A stretch of DNA of 12,508 nucleotides from Chloroflexota bacterium (GTDB lineage: Bacteria; Chloroflexota; Limnocylindria; Limnocylindrales; CSP1-4), in assembly GCA_021786915.1 (NCBI GenBank), contig JAJYMP010000500.1:1-12508 (forward strand). The letters run 5' to 3'. A program made the translations under genes and the position numbers. The number at the start of each line of letters is the position of its first letter. The first letter of the stretch is position 1. Shown here piece after piece: positions 1 through 7,518 of the stretch. The notes beneath the pieces are model-generated. The model worked only from the letters and a program-made list of their open reading frames with translations. It did no database searches and was not told the origin of the DNA.

Positions 1-1
1 C

Positions 2-160
2 CTCGCGTGGGTGCGCCTGGTGACCGCGACGTACATCTACCGCGGCCTCACCGGTGACCAGTGGGCGTGGTCCAACACGTCCACCCCGTCCCTGACCCTG
101 CAGACCTGCTGGGGCGCGACCAACAAGTACCGGATCATCACCCGGTTCGTCCGCTACTAG
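2..160 (+). CDS. Sortase, C-terminal end only (partial)
   Basis: Only the last 52 residues are present; the gene begins before the window. The fragment carries LTLQTC at residues 31-36, matching the sortase TLxTC signature that holds the catalytic cysteine (C36 here). Eight residues later comes an arginine in YRIITRF (R44), placed like the conserved active-site arginine of sortases on the following strand. The protein ends with RFVRY and a TAG stop. Sortases are membrane-anchored transpeptidases that attach sorting-signal proteins to the cell wall, or build pili, on the outside of the membrane. The subclass (E or F would be typical in high-GC bacteria) cannot be read from this fragment. It is followed after 37 bases by the stop of the opposing VanZ-like gene. 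The assignment rests on one motif and its spacing, so it is probable rather than certain. Confidence 0.72.
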   Translation, partial: LAWVRLVTATYIYRGLTGDQWAWSNTSTPSLTLQTCWGATNKYRIITRFVRY

Positions 161-197
161 GCCGGGACGCGCCGCCGCTGGCAGGGACTCCCGGCGC

Positions 198-593
198 TCA
201 CTCGCCGTCCCGCGACTCGCGCAGGAGGATCAGCACGACCGCGATCGCCACGGCCGCCCCGGCACCATCGATCCCGACGTCCACCGGCGACGCGTGCCGC
301 CCGGCCACGAACCCCTGGTGCAGCTCGTCGGTGATCGCGTACGCGACCGTGGCCTCCAGCGCCACCAGCCACGTCCGGGGCCGCCGCCAGGGCGTCGTCA
401 TCCCGAGGCCGCGCCACGCGAGGAGCGCCAGGATCCCGAACACGCCCATGTGCCCCGCCTTGCGGACCACGAAGTCGAGGCCCGCGTCCTCCGCGAACCG
501 CAGGTTGGGCTGGGCGGAGAGACCGAAGATCAGCCCGGCCCAGGCCAGCGCCGGGAGCCAGGCGAGCGCCTGCGTCCGCGTCGAGATCGTCAT
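198..593 (-). CDS. VanZ-family membrane protein
   Basis: A 131-residue protein with about four hydrophobic segments (roughly residues 8-26, 46-62, 75-88 and 108-124). Two VanZ-family signatures are visible: RKAGHMGVFG near residues 44-53, and a DELHQGFVAGR element at 89-99 followed by ASPVDVGIDGAGA. The family is named after the teicoplanin-resistance protein VanZ, but most members are small integral membrane proteins of unknown function, so no resistance role should be read into it. I chose the ATG at 593 because it sits just before the first membrane segment. An in-frame start at 671 would add 26 low-complexity residues with no family resemblance. No Shine-Dalgarno sequence precedes the ATG, but a TATTGT box lies at the distance expected for a leaderless transcript. 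It is divergent from the sugar transferase at 722 and opposes the sortase fragment. Confidence 0.88.
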   Translation of the reverse strand: MTISTRTQALAWLPALAWAGLIFGLSAQPNLRFAEDAGLDFVVRKAGHMGVFGILALLAWRGLGMTTPWRRPRTWLVALEATVAYAITDELHQGFVAGRHASPVDVGIDGAGAAVAIAVVLILLRESRDGE

Positions 594-599
594 GGCCCA

Positions 600-605
600 A
601 CAATA
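600..605 (-). promoter_or_regulatory. Candidate -10 box for a leaderless VanZ-like transcript
   Basis: Reading the minus strand, TATTGT (TANNNT type) ends at 600. With the usual six-base spacing, transcription would start at 593, which is the A of the ATG. There is no purine-rich ribosome site between box and start. Leaderless mRNAs of this form are common in actinobacteria and some other phyla. No clear -35 element is visible, so this rests on one hexamer and its spacing. Confidence 0.35.
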
Positions 606-646
606 CCGGGCTCCCCGGGGTCGTCCGGCGGCTTCCCGACCGCGGC

Positions 647-652
647 TATACT
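647..652 (+). promoter_or_regulatory. Candidate -10 box upstream of the sugar transferase
   Basis: TATACT is the best sigma70-like -10 hexamer in the 128-base divergent gap (594-721). It would place a transcription start near 659, with a leader of about 60 bases before the GTG at 722. No convincing -35 is seen 16-18 bases upstream. The leader also holds a 6-bp GC stem, CCGGCC at 664-669 with GGCCGG at 682-687, of unknown relevance. Confidence 0.3.
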
Positions 653-703
653 CGGGTTGAGGTCCGGCCATTCGGCTTCACGGCCGGCGCCCAGGCTGAA
701 CCC

Positions 704-711
704 GGGGGAGG
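704..711 (+). promoter_or_regulatory. Shine-Dalgarno site of the sugar transferase gene
   Basis: GGGGGAGG lies ten bases before the GTG at 722. It supports this GTG as the start of the sugar transferase. The ATG at 712 directly after the site is in another frame and too close to be used. Confidence 0.6.
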
Positions 712-721
712 ATGCGATCCC

Positions 722-2116
722 GTGATCCGGCGCCACCTGTTCGCGCTCCAGCTGGCGCTGCTGACGCTCGACCTCTTCGTTGCGGCCGTGGTGTTCGTCC
801 TCGTCCGGGCTGTCCGGTTCGGCGAGGCGGAGCCGAGCCTCTGGACGGCGCTCGGGGTGGACCTGCGCCTGGGCGTGGTGATCTACGCCATGGCCTGGGT
901 CGCCATCCTCTGGCTCCTGGGCCTCTACTCGTTCCGCGTCCGCTGGACGATCGGCGCCGAGGTGGGCGACATCGTCGTGGCCACCTTCATGCTCGCATTC
1001 GCCATGCTCAGCTTCCTGTACCTCGTGCAGGTGGACGTCAGCCGCCTCTTCCTCCTGCTGCTCCTCGTCGTCCAGCCCGCGGCCACCATCACGGCCCGCC
1101 TGCTCATTCGACTGGAATTCCAGCGGCTCAGGGCCCGCGGGCTCAACCGCTCCTACATGGTGGTCATCGGGACTGGGGAGGATGCCCAGGCGTTCGCGGA
1201 CGCCGTGGAACGCCACCGGGAGCTGGGGATCCAGGTCATCGGCCACCTGCGCGAGCCCGAGTCGCCGCCGCCCGCGGTGACGCGCCCGATCCTCGGCGAC
1301 GGCGCCGACTTGGGCCGCATCTTCCATGAGGACGTCGTTGACGAGGTGGCGATCTGCGTGGGATCCGACAGCGCCGAATGGACGGAGCCATTGCTGCGCC
1401 TCGCCGCCGACGAGGGCAAGCACGTCCGGATCCCAACGCCCATCGCCGTCCGGGCGTTCGACCTCCAGACCGAGGAGCTGGACGGCCTGCTCATCCGCTC
1501 CTATGTGAACGGTCCCACCCGAATGCTCAGCCTCGCGGTGAAGCGCGGGATGGATGTTGTCGGCGCCGGCGTGGGCCTCGTCGTCGCGAGCCCGATCCTC
1601 CTGGTCGTTGCGGCCGCGATTCTGATGGCCGACGGACGGCCGATCCTGTTCCACCAGGCTCGCGTGGGTCTCCACGGGCGCACGTTCACCCTGCACAAGT
1701 TCCGGACGATGGTCCCAGATGCGGAGGCTAGGCTGGACGAGCTGATCTCCGACACGCAGGGGGCGGCCTTCACGATGCGGCAGGACCCCCGGGTCACTCG
1801 CGTGGGCGCGATGCTTCGGCGTTCGAGCCTCGACGAGCTGCCGCAACTCTGGAACGTGCTCAAGGGCGAGATGAGCCTCATCGGCCCCCGTCCGGCGCCG
1901 CCGCGCGAGGTGGCCCAGTACGACGTCTGGCACCGTCGGCGTCTGAGCATGCGGCCAGGGATCACCGGGCTCTCCCAGATCCGGACCCGGATGGATGCCC
2001 ATTTCGACCAGCGGGCGGAGCTGGACCTGGTGTACATCGACGGCTGGTCGCTGGCGCGTGACCTCCGGATCGTGCTGCGGACGGTCCCGGCCGTCCTCGG
2101 GCGAACGGGCTGGTGA
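722..2116 (+). CDS. Polyprenyl-phosphate sugar-1-phosphate transferase (exopolysaccharide/O-antigen initiating enzyme)
   Basis: A 464-residue protein of the WbaP/WcaJ (large polyprenol phosphoglycosyl transferase) type. It would transfer a sugar-1-phosphate from a UDP-sugar to undecaprenyl phosphate on the cytoplasmic face of the membrane, the first step of repeat-unit assembly. Four hydrophobic segments lie within residues 7-125. A Rossmann-like middle domain follows (about 143-250, MVVIGTGEDAQAF at its start). Then come a fifth hydrophobic stretch (276-302) and the bacterial sugar transferase domain (about 271-460). In this domain I see KRGMD at 274-278, KFRTM at 326-330, DELPQLWNVLKGEMS starting at D371 with the Asp-Glu pair known to be catalytic in this family, IGPRP at 387-391, and RPGITGLSQ at 411-419. 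Start is GTG, supported by GGGGGAGG upstream. It leads into the epimerase gene with a 4-base gap. The sugar it uses cannot be read from sequence. Confidence 0.94.
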   Translation: MIRRHLFALQLALLTLDLFVAAVVFVLVRAVRFGEAEPSLWTALGVDLRLGVVIYAMAWVAILWLLGLYSFRVRWTIGAEVGDIVVATFMLAFAMLSFLYLVQVDVSRLFLLLLLVVQPAATITARLLIRLEFQRLRARGLNRSYMVVIGTGEDAQAFADAVERHRELGIQVIGHLREPESPPPAVTRPILGDGADLGRIFHEDVVDEVAICVGSDSAEWTEPLLRLAADEGKHVRIPTPIAVRAFDLQTEELDGLLIRSYVNGPTRMLSLAVKRGMDVVGAGVGLVVASPILLVVAAAILMADGRPILFHQARVGLHGRTFTLHKFRTMVPDAEARLDELISDTQGAAFTMRQDPRVTRVGAMLRRSSLDELPQLWNVLKGEMSLIGPRPAPPREVAQYDVWHRRRLSMRPGITGLSQIRTRMDAHFDQRAELDLVYIDGWSLARDLRIVLRTVPAVLGRTGW

Positions 2117-2120
2117 CCGG

Positions 2121-3062
2121 ATGAGCGGATCTCGCGTCGTGGTCACCGGGGGCGCCGGCTTCATCGGTCACCACCTCGTCCGGGCGCTACAGACTCAGGA
2201 CGCCGACGTGCTGGTCATCGACGACCTGTCGACCGCGATCCCCGACGGCCTGAGCCCGGCAACGGAAGTGGAGGAGCTCGACATTTCGCGGGATGATGTG
2301 GGTCGCGCGATGGCGGCATGGCATCCTTCGATCATGTACCACCTCGCGGCACAGGTCAGCGTGCCCCGCTCGATGCAGGATCCGACACGCGACCTGGAGG
2401 TGAACGTCATCGGGACCCGACGTGTCCTCGAGGCCGCGCGATCGGCGGGTGTGTCCCGTGTGGTCTTCACGTCCTCTGGCGGCGCGATCTACGGCGAGAC
2501 GGCAAGCCCCGCGACAGAGTCGACTCCGCCGGCGCCGCTGTCCTACTACGGCGCCCACAAATTGTTGGCAGAGCAGTACGTGCGCTGGTCCGGGATGCCC
2601 TATTCGGTCGCACGACCGTCCAATGTATACGGGCCTGACCAGCCCGCCACCGGGGAAGGTGCGGTTATCGCGGCGTTCGCGTCTGCGGCGCGCGATGGAT
2701 CACCACTAGTCATCCACGGGGACGGCACCCAGCGTCGTGACTTCCTCCACGTGTCCGACCTCGTGTCGGCGCTCTTGTTGCTCGGGAGCCACGGCCAGAT
2801 CGGGATCTGGAACGTTTCGTCGGGTGTGACGACGAGCGTCCTTGAGCTGGCCGCGCTCGTTGCGCTTCAGACGGGACGTCCATTGAGAGTCAGGGATGGC
2901 GATCGACGGCCAGGTGACGTCACGAGCTCGCGACTTGCGAGCGACAGGATCCGAAACCTCGGATGGTCGACGCGAGTGGCTCTTGCAGATGGGATCTCGA
3001 AAATGCTCGAGGTTCGCGCGCGCCGGATTGATGGAGTTCAAAACGGCAGTGGCGCCTCGTGA
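2121..3062 (+). CDS. NAD-dependent sugar epimerase/dehydratase (extended SDR, UDP-glucose 4-epimerase-like)
   Basis: A 313-residue extended short-chain dehydrogenase/reductase acting on a nucleotide sugar in the cytoplasm. The N-terminal NAD-binding motif is GGAGFIG at 10-16, with VIDDLS at 32-37 after the second strand. FTSSGGAIYG at 117-125 contains the catalytic serine region, and Y143-G-A-H-K147 is the YxxxK catalytic pair. ARPSNVYGP at 164-172, HGDGTQRRDF at 199-208 and the following HVSDL are typical of UDP-hexose 4-epimerases and UDP-glucuronate epimerases or decarboxylases. The exact substrate and product are not resolved. The ATG at 2121 starts right at the Rossmann strand. An upstream in-frame start at 1995 would lie inside the sugar transferase gene and add 42 unrelated residues. 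It is co-directional with, and 4 bases after, the sugar transferase, so the two are probably translated from one mRNA. Its likely role is to make a sugar for the same glycan. Confidence 0.9.
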   Translation: MSGSRVVVTGGAGFIGHHLVRALQTQDADVLVIDDLSTAIPDGLSPATEVEELDISRDDVGRAMAAWHPSIMYHLAAQVSVPRSMQDPTRDLEVNVIGTRRVLEAARSAGVSRVVFTSSGGAIYGETASPATESTPPAPLSYYGAHKLLAEQYVRWSGMPYSVARPSNVYGPDQPATGEGAVIAAFASAARDGSPLVIHGDGTQRRDFLHVSDLVSALLLLGSHGQIGIWNVSSGVTTSVLELAALVALQTGRPLRVRDGDRRPGDVTSSRLASDRIRNLGWSTRVALADGISKMLEVRARRIDGVQNGSGAS

Positions 3063-3201
3063 AACAGGGCAACACAGCCGCCGATGAGCTGGCTCCACGA
3101 ATGTCGGTCGCGAGGTCGAGGGCCGGGGGACAAAGCGTGACTTGCCGCCAGCACCACAATGCTGCTCCGATTTGAAACACCGGACGCGTGATGGGGGCTC
3201 C
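3063..3201. other. 139-base intergenic stretch, no gene assigned
   Basis: This is the only gap of any length in the plus-strand group. I see no strong promoter, terminator or RNA. A 38-codon frame starts with GTG overlapping the epimerase stop (3059-3175) but has no recognisable content. A G-run at 3193-3197 lies five bases before the methyltransferase ATG and may be its ribosome site. Confidence 0.5.
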
Positions 3202-4269
3202 ATGCTGAAACGGATTGGCGAGACCATTATCGAGCTCGAGCTCCGGCCCAAGCGTGTCCGCCGGGTGGTTGAAGCTGAGCTGACTCGCCGCGCGCCGTTG
3301 ATGAATGAGCGGGCGACGGGGCATTCCTTCGTTGATCGCCACGGCGTCAGGCACCCGCTCGATCATGCGCTCCGCGACCGGCTGAAGCCGGGATGGCAGG
3401 CGATGCTCGATCCGGCCGAAGCTGACCGGCAGCCGTCCGTCCGCGACCTTCGGTCGCGGGCTACCAGTGCTGCGGACACCGTGCGAGAGGCAGATCAAGT
3501 CGTGGCCGCAGTGACGGGGAAGTCGTTGGCCGGCAGGATCCTGGAGATCGGGTGCTACGACGGTGCGGCCGCGTTCCAACTCGCACGGCGCGATGGAATC
3601 CACGTGGTCGCGTCGGATTTTGCTCGCTACTACGTTGTCCAGCAACGACGGAGACCGAGTGACAACGATCTGCTACGCTCGCAGGCCCGGCTCGTGGCGC
3701 TCAGAGAGCGGGCGCGCGTGGTGGCTAGCGTTGCATCGGACAAGGTGCAGTTCGTCGAGGACGACATCTCCTCGTCAAGCCTCGCGCCGAGCACCTTCGA
3801 CGCCATCGTCTCCTTCGAGGTTCTCGAGCACGTCGCGTCTCCGCGAGCCGCGTTCGAATCAATGGCTCGTCTGCTCGTGCCCGGCGGTGTCGCCTACCAC
3901 GAATACAACCCATTCTTCAGCGTCGTCGGCGGTCACTCGCTGTGCACGCTCGACATGCCATGGGGACACGCGCGGCTTGAGCCCGGCGATTTCGAGCGGT
4001 ACGTGGCGGAGATACGACCGATAGAAGCGGAGCAGGCGCTCCGCTTCTATCGGGACAATCTGAATCGGATGACACTCGCAGACCTGCGGTCGGCAGTGGC
4101 GCGGGCCGACCTTGAACTGGTGGCTCTGCTGCCTTGGTCCGATCGAACCTTGCTGCCCGATCTCACCCCCCAGATCGTGTCCGAAGTCCAGCGGGTCTAC
4201 CCGACCGCCGCGACCGAGGATCTCCTGGCTACGTTCGTGAGCGTCGTGGTTCGCAAGCCGCAAGTCTAG
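3202..4269 (+). CDS. Class I SAM-dependent methyltransferase
   Basis: A 355-residue protein with a Rossmann-type methyltransferase core. Motif I is LEIGCYDGAA starting at residue 114 and binds S-adenosylmethionine. VASDFAR follows as the second strand (acidic D). FVEDDI is near residues 189-194. FEVLEHVASP begins at 205 and matches the common FDVLEH motif IV, and LLVPGG follows at about 225-230. The first ~100 residues are basic and helical-looking and not part of the core. They, and the C-terminal ~120 residues, may bind the acceptor. Acceptor and product are unknown; the location suggests a sugar or lipid-linked glycan, but other substrates cannot be excluded. The ATG at 3202 has GGGGG five bases upstream. 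A TTG at 3142 would add 20 residues without obvious merit. A perfect 16-bp inverted repeat lies within codons 273-284. The gene ends 57 bases before the converging flippase gene. Confidence 0.85.
   Translation: MLKRIGETIIELELRPKRVRRVVEAELTRRAPLMNERATGHSFVDRHGVRHPLDHALRDRLKPGWQAMLDPAEADRQPSVRDLRSRATSAADTVREADQVVAAVTGKSLAGRILEIGCYDGAAAFQLARRDGIHVVASDFARYYVVQQRRRPSDNDLLRSQARLVALRERARVVASVASDKVQFVEDDISSSSLAPSTFDAIVSFEVLEHVASPRAAFESMARLLVPGGVAYHEYNPFFSVVGGHSLCTLDMPWGHARLEPGDFERYVAEIRPIEAEQALRFYRDNLNRMTLADLRSAVARADLELVALLPWSDRTLLPDLTPQIVSEVQRVYPTAATEDLLATFVSVVVRKPQV
4018..4053. repeat. Perfect 16-bp inverted repeat inside the methyltransferase gene
   Basis: The left arm CCGATAGAAGCGGAGC (4018-4033) and right arm GCTCCGCTTCTATCGG (4038-4053) are exact reverse complements, separated by the 4-base loop AGGC. 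All 16 pairs are Watson-Crick. The repeat lies in coding sequence and encodes residues reading PIEAEQALRFYR. No T-run follows it on either strand, and it is about 215 bases before the gene end, so a normal terminator role is unlikely. Confidence 0.95.
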
Positions 4270-4326
4270 GTGCGGCTCCCCGTGCCCGGTTCTCCGGAGC
4301 GGCGCGCAGCGTGGCGGTGGGCCTGA

Positions 4327-5883
4327 TCATTCCCAGTGGCGGCCCAGCGTCGAGCTGATCCTCCTTGCGGCCTGTCTCACGAGTGCCAACACCATGCTCA
4401 GATCCTCGCGGGACTCCTGATGAGCCCGAAGACGGAGCCCGGCGAGGCTCGCCCACGTCAAGCCAAAGAGACCGCCCTGCAGACCTGCGTGAAGAACCAC
4501 GCCAATCGCATCGAGCCGCGGGACTAGGGCATCGGCAACGGCCGCTCCCGCAAGAAGCTCGATGGCCGGCAGCAAGTAGATGGGCATAAGCCGGAGCAAC
4601 GGGCCTGCTGGTTGACTGGCGACCCGTCGCGCCGCCTCCTGCATTGCGATGCCATATGCGAAGTACGCAACGACATCCACGCCCGCAGCGACCTGGAGGG
4701 ACATCATGCCATTGGCCCCGGCTGCAAGGTACGCGCCCGCCATGAACCCGAGGACCGAGAGCGAGATCGCAACTTGCTGCCATTGTCGGTTGACAGTGAT
4801 CAGGTAGTGGGAACCTGGCATGCCAAATGCGATCCCTGCCACGCCAACGAGCAAGAGACGCATGGGCCAGATCGCGCCGCGGAACTCGGGGAGCACAACG
4901 AACACGAGCGCGGGCAGTCCGACGAAGAACGCCGCCACGAGTAGCGGTATGCCGACGGCGATGGCACCCGTTGTACGCGCTGTCATGGCAAAAACGCGAG
5001 CCGGGTCGGATGTGATGCCCAACTCGCGCTGCAGTCTCGGATAGATGACGGTGCCAACCAGGGTGGGGACTCTCAACGCGAATCCGTTGCCGAGGTAGGC
5101 AGCCGAGTAGAGGCCGAGACTCACCGTGCCGAGCATGAACCCGACCGCGAGCTGGTCGACGGTCAGGAGCAGCGTTGCGGATACTCCGGAGGCGAAGAAG
5201 GCTGGGGATAGCGCGGCGAGACGTCGAATGGACGCCCGTGATGGCACCTCGAGACCGCCAAGCCCCGCAACCCGCCAAAGCACGGCGGCCTGAAGAGCTC
5301 CTCCGGCAAACACGCCGACGAGCGCGCCGGCTGCCCCGTCGACCAACGCCCCAACGACCGTGAGGATCGACCCACTCACCGCGGCTGCGGCTGTCCACCG
5401 GCCCAGGGCCGAGAACCGCAGGCGGGTGCGGAGTCTGACGGTGGCCCAATTGCTGATCTGCTGGAGGAGCATGACCGTCGAGCCGCAGATCAATGCCGCT
5501 CCGAGCAGCGCGTCGGATCCTGAACGAGACGCCCCGATCACCAACAGTGCGCCGCAGACGGCCGCAGACACAACCAGAGCGACAGCAACGCCCGCCGACT
5601 CCAGCGCTCGGGCTTCGGCCTCATCTCGATGCGCGATCGCGATTGGGATCTCGCGTTCGGCCGCCTGCATCGCCCCAAGGCTCAGGTACGAGGCATACGA
5701 CGTGGCCAGTCCGGTCACTGCGACGTATCCCATTCCAGCAGGCCCCAGCACACGGCGAAGCAGGAGGGCCAGCCCAACCATCAGGATCTGGCTGACGTAT
5801 CCCGGCAGGATCAACCAGACGGCGTCGGTCGTCGCGGCGATGCCGCTGCGCTGTGGCTCGCTCGATTCACTCACGGTACCCAT
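4327..5883 (-). CDS. Polysaccharide flippase, Wzx-like (MOP superfamily)
   Basis: A 518-residue integral membrane protein, about the usual length for O-antigen/capsule flippases or slightly longer, with roughly 12-14 hydrophobic segments. After a short cytoplasmic start it reads as a typical first helix (VWLILPGYVSQILMVGLALL, about 22-41) followed by RRVLGPAGMGYVAV, the RxLGpxxxGxya pattern common to the Wzx/MATE-like superfamily. A second copy-like half begins near residue 230 (LSPAFFASGVSATLLLTVDQ), as expected for two six-helix halves. Such proteins move undecaprenyl-linked repeat units across the membrane, which fits a locus that also has an initiating sugar transferase. Its ATG (5883) abuts the TGA of the glycosyltransferase gene with no gap and lacks a clear Shine-Dalgarno sequence, suggesting translational coupling. 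It is the last gene of the minus-strand group. A lipid II-type flippase cannot be strictly excluded, but the context argues against it. Confidence 0.88.
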   Translation of the reverse strand: MGTVSESSEPQRSGIAATTDAVWLILPGYVSQILMVGLALLLRRVLGPAGMGYVAVTGLATSYASYLSLGAMQAAEREIPIAIAHRDEAEARALESAGVAVALVVSAAVCGALLVIGASRSGSDALLGAALICGSTVMLLQQISNWATVRLRTRLRFSALGRWTAAAAVSGSILTVVGALVDGAAGALVGVFAGGALQAAVLWRVAGLGGLEVPSRASIRRLAALSPAFFASGVSATLLLTVDQLAVGFMLGTVSLGLYSAAYLGNGFALRVPTLVGTVIYPRLQRELGITSDPARVFAMTARTTGAIAVGIPLLVAAFFVGLPALVFVVLPEFRGAIWPMRLLLVGVAGIAFGMPGSHYLITVNRQWQQVAISLSVLGFMAGAYLAAGANGMMSLQVAAGVDVVAYFAYGIAMQEAARRVASQPAGPLLRLMPIYLLPAIELLAGAAVADALVPRLDAIGVVLHAGLQGGLFGLTWASLAGLRLRAHQESREDLSMVLALVRQAARRISSTLGRHWE

Positions 5884-7509
5884 TCACGAGTTCTGGAGTT
5901 CTGCCACAAGGTCTGCAAGCCGCCGCGTAGCGGACCCAGGTTGCCCGAGGCCGTAGATGAACGAGCCAGCAAAGGCACGGCCGCGGTCGATCGCATCTTG
6001 ATACGCCGATCCGTCGGACAGGAGGCGTTCCGTCGCGGCCGCCAGTTCCTCCACCGAGTTCACTCGCCGAGCGGCGCCTGATGCTGAAATGAAGTCGAAC
6101 TCGGCGGGACCGATGTGACCCCGCCTTGGGACATGGAGGACCGGGCGGCCGAGACTCATCGCCTCGAGGCCCGTGGTGCTCCCGACAACGACGACGACCT
6201 TCGAGGCGCGGATCAACGCAAGGGATTCGTCGGTCACGACGTGGGCGTGATTGATCGGGGGTGGCGAGAATCCGTAGCTCTTGCTCCCGGGATGAAGCTT
6301 GATCGCCACTTTCCGGTGTGGGTATCGCCGGGCGTAGTCATCGACGATCTGGAGAGCCTTGCGATGCCCCTCGGGCCAGTTACCGGCCGACAGATCCTGC
6401 GAGGGTTGACTGAAATGCACAATGTCCCAAGCATCGCGGCCCACGGGGGGCGCGAGCACTGCAGCCGACTCGAGCCGCGGCCAACCCACGGCGACCACAC
6501 GCAGTCCATGTGGCCCGGCCGCACGATGGTAGGCAGCCTGCGGATCTCCCCACGCGGCGAGGACGTCGGCAACGGACCACACCTGTTCCGCGTAGCCACC
6601 TGAGATGCCGTGTTCGAGGGTGACGACACTCCCTCCGGCCGCCCGCAGCCCGAGGAGGAACGCTCGCTGAGGCGGCAGGACATCCTGACCGGCGACGGCG
6701 ACCACTCCGACCCCGCCCGCCCGACGTCCTGCTTCGGCCCACGACGACATCGACGCCTGAAGCAACTGATAGCGTGCCTCGACGGCCCGCAGGGACTCCT
6801 GTTCAGGCGACGTCACCGCAGAGTAGGAGGGCGCCGGTAGCCGGCGGCACCTTTCCCGATCCGCCAGCCAGATACTGGTGGTCTCGGCCCGCTGGCCTAT
6901 CGCTTGAAGCAACAGGTGACGGCGAGGGTCGACCAATTGAGCTGGTGCACGGCGCAGGAGGTCATGGGAATACGGGCTGGCCCACACTGGCAAGTCCACG
7001 AGGACGAGCCTCGGGTTCTTCGGTCGACGCGCACCGGCGATCTGCGCCGCGAGGCGGCGCAACCGTGATGGCGGCGCCGGGCGGGCACCGTTGGTGGGAC
7101 CTGGGACCACTCCGAGGCCTTCCGCGATCGGCTCGGCCCCGAGGGCTCGTGCCATGGTCCACCATTCGTCGCCCACGCCGCGCAGACGCACGGTCTTGTC
7201 CGCCGAATCCGCGAGGAGCTTTCGGAGGACAAGCTCAGCCCGACGGTGGCGAACGAGGGTCTCGGTTGCGCCGTACTCGAAGGCGCGTCCAACTGAGACG
7301 CCCTCGACGACGGTCATGTCCCGACCACCGTCGACGTACCACGACCGGGCATCGTGATATGCCCCACGATCGATCGCCTCGCACTCGTGGGCATTCACCA
7401 ACGACGAATACGTGAGCCGATTCGGCTCCGGATCACCCAGCTGCTCGACGAACGCTCGTTCGCCCGGCGCGACCAGATCCACCGAATGTGCGATGACCCA
7501 GCCCTTCAC
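5884..7509 (-). CDS. Putative GT-B-like glycosyltransferase of surface polysaccharide synthesis; candidate nonulosonic acid transferase
   Basis: A 541-residue protein I cannot place in a named family. It opens with a short beta-strand-like stretch (KGWVIAHSVDL) and has no membrane helices. The second half looks like a GT-B carbohydrate transferase: LEHGISGGY at 298-306 resembles the QHG element of capsule and CDP-glycerol transferases, AIKLHPGSK at 402-410 resembles their K-x-H-P motif, and GSTTGLEAMSLGRPVL at 443-458 resembles the S-S-x-x-E-A donor loop. It lies between the pseI-type synthase and the flippase, so transfer of the CMP-activated nonulosonic acid is a reasonable inference, not something shown. 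Start is the GTG at 7509. The first upstream in-frame stop is the synthase stop itself, three codons earlier and in the same frame, and no Shine-Dalgarno sequence is evident. The C-terminal codons lie in an 8-base tandem duplication. Confidence 0.75.
   Translation of the reverse strand: MKGWVIAHSVDLVAPGERAFVEQLGDPEPNRLTYSSLVNAHECEAIDRGAYHDARSWYVDGGRDMTVVEGVSVGRAFEYGATETLVRHRRAELVLRKLLADSADKTVRLRGVGDEWWTMARALGAEPIAEGLGVVPGPTNGARPAPPSRLRRLAAQIAGARRPKNPRLVLVDLPVWASPYSHDLLRRAPAQLVDPRRHLLLQAIGQRAETTSIWLADRERCRRLPAPSYSAVTSPEQESLRAVEARYQLLQASMSSWAEAGRRAGGVGVVAVAGQDVLPPQRAFLLGLRAAGGSVVTLEHGISGGYAEQVWSVADVLAAWGDPQAAYHRAAGPHGLRVVAVGWPRLESAAVLAPPVGRDAWDIVHFSQPSQDLSAGNWPEGHRKALQIVDDYARRYPHRKVAIKLHPGSKSYGFSPPPINHAHVVTDESLALIRASKVVVVVGSTTGLEAMSLGRPVLHVPRRGHIGPAEFDFISASGAARRVNSVEELAAATERLLSDGSAYQDAIDRGRAFAGSFIYGLGQPGSATRRLADLVAELQNS
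5888..5903. repeat. 8-base tandem duplication at the glycosyltransferase stop
   Basis: GAGTTCTG occurs twice in direct succession (5888-5895 and 5896-5903). It covers the last codons of the minus-strand glycosyltransferase gene, ending two bases before its stop. Being 8 bases long, it changes frame: a single copy would read past the present TGA into the flippase start region. Confidence 0.8.
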
Positions 7510-7518
7510 GAGCGCAGG

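Noticed and set aside
241..248. GCGATCGC octamers (also at 5633, 10409 and 11238), resembling cyanobacterial HIP1
   Set aside because: Four copies in 12.5 kb of GC-rich DNA is only a mild excess, and nothing else here points to cyanobacteria.
590..2164. 524-codon open frame on the minus strand, antisense to the sugar transferase
   Set aside because: It covers a strongly supported gene, has a low-complexity composition rich in R, H, E and D, and shows no domain. Long antisense frames are common at this GC content.
3059..3175. 38-codon frame starting with GTG that overlaps the epimerase stop
   Set aside because: No ribosome site, no recognisable content, and it ends before the methyltransferase in a different frame; probably chance.
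4270..4326. Possible bidirectional terminator between the converging genes
   Set aside because: Only a 5-bp stem (GCTCC at 4275-4279 with GGAGC at 4296-4300), a long loop and no T-run; too weak to call.
4229..5449. 406-codon frame on the minus strand overlapping the flippase in another frame
   Set aside because: Arginine- and serine-rich with no motifs; the flippase frame has clear membrane segments and family patterns.
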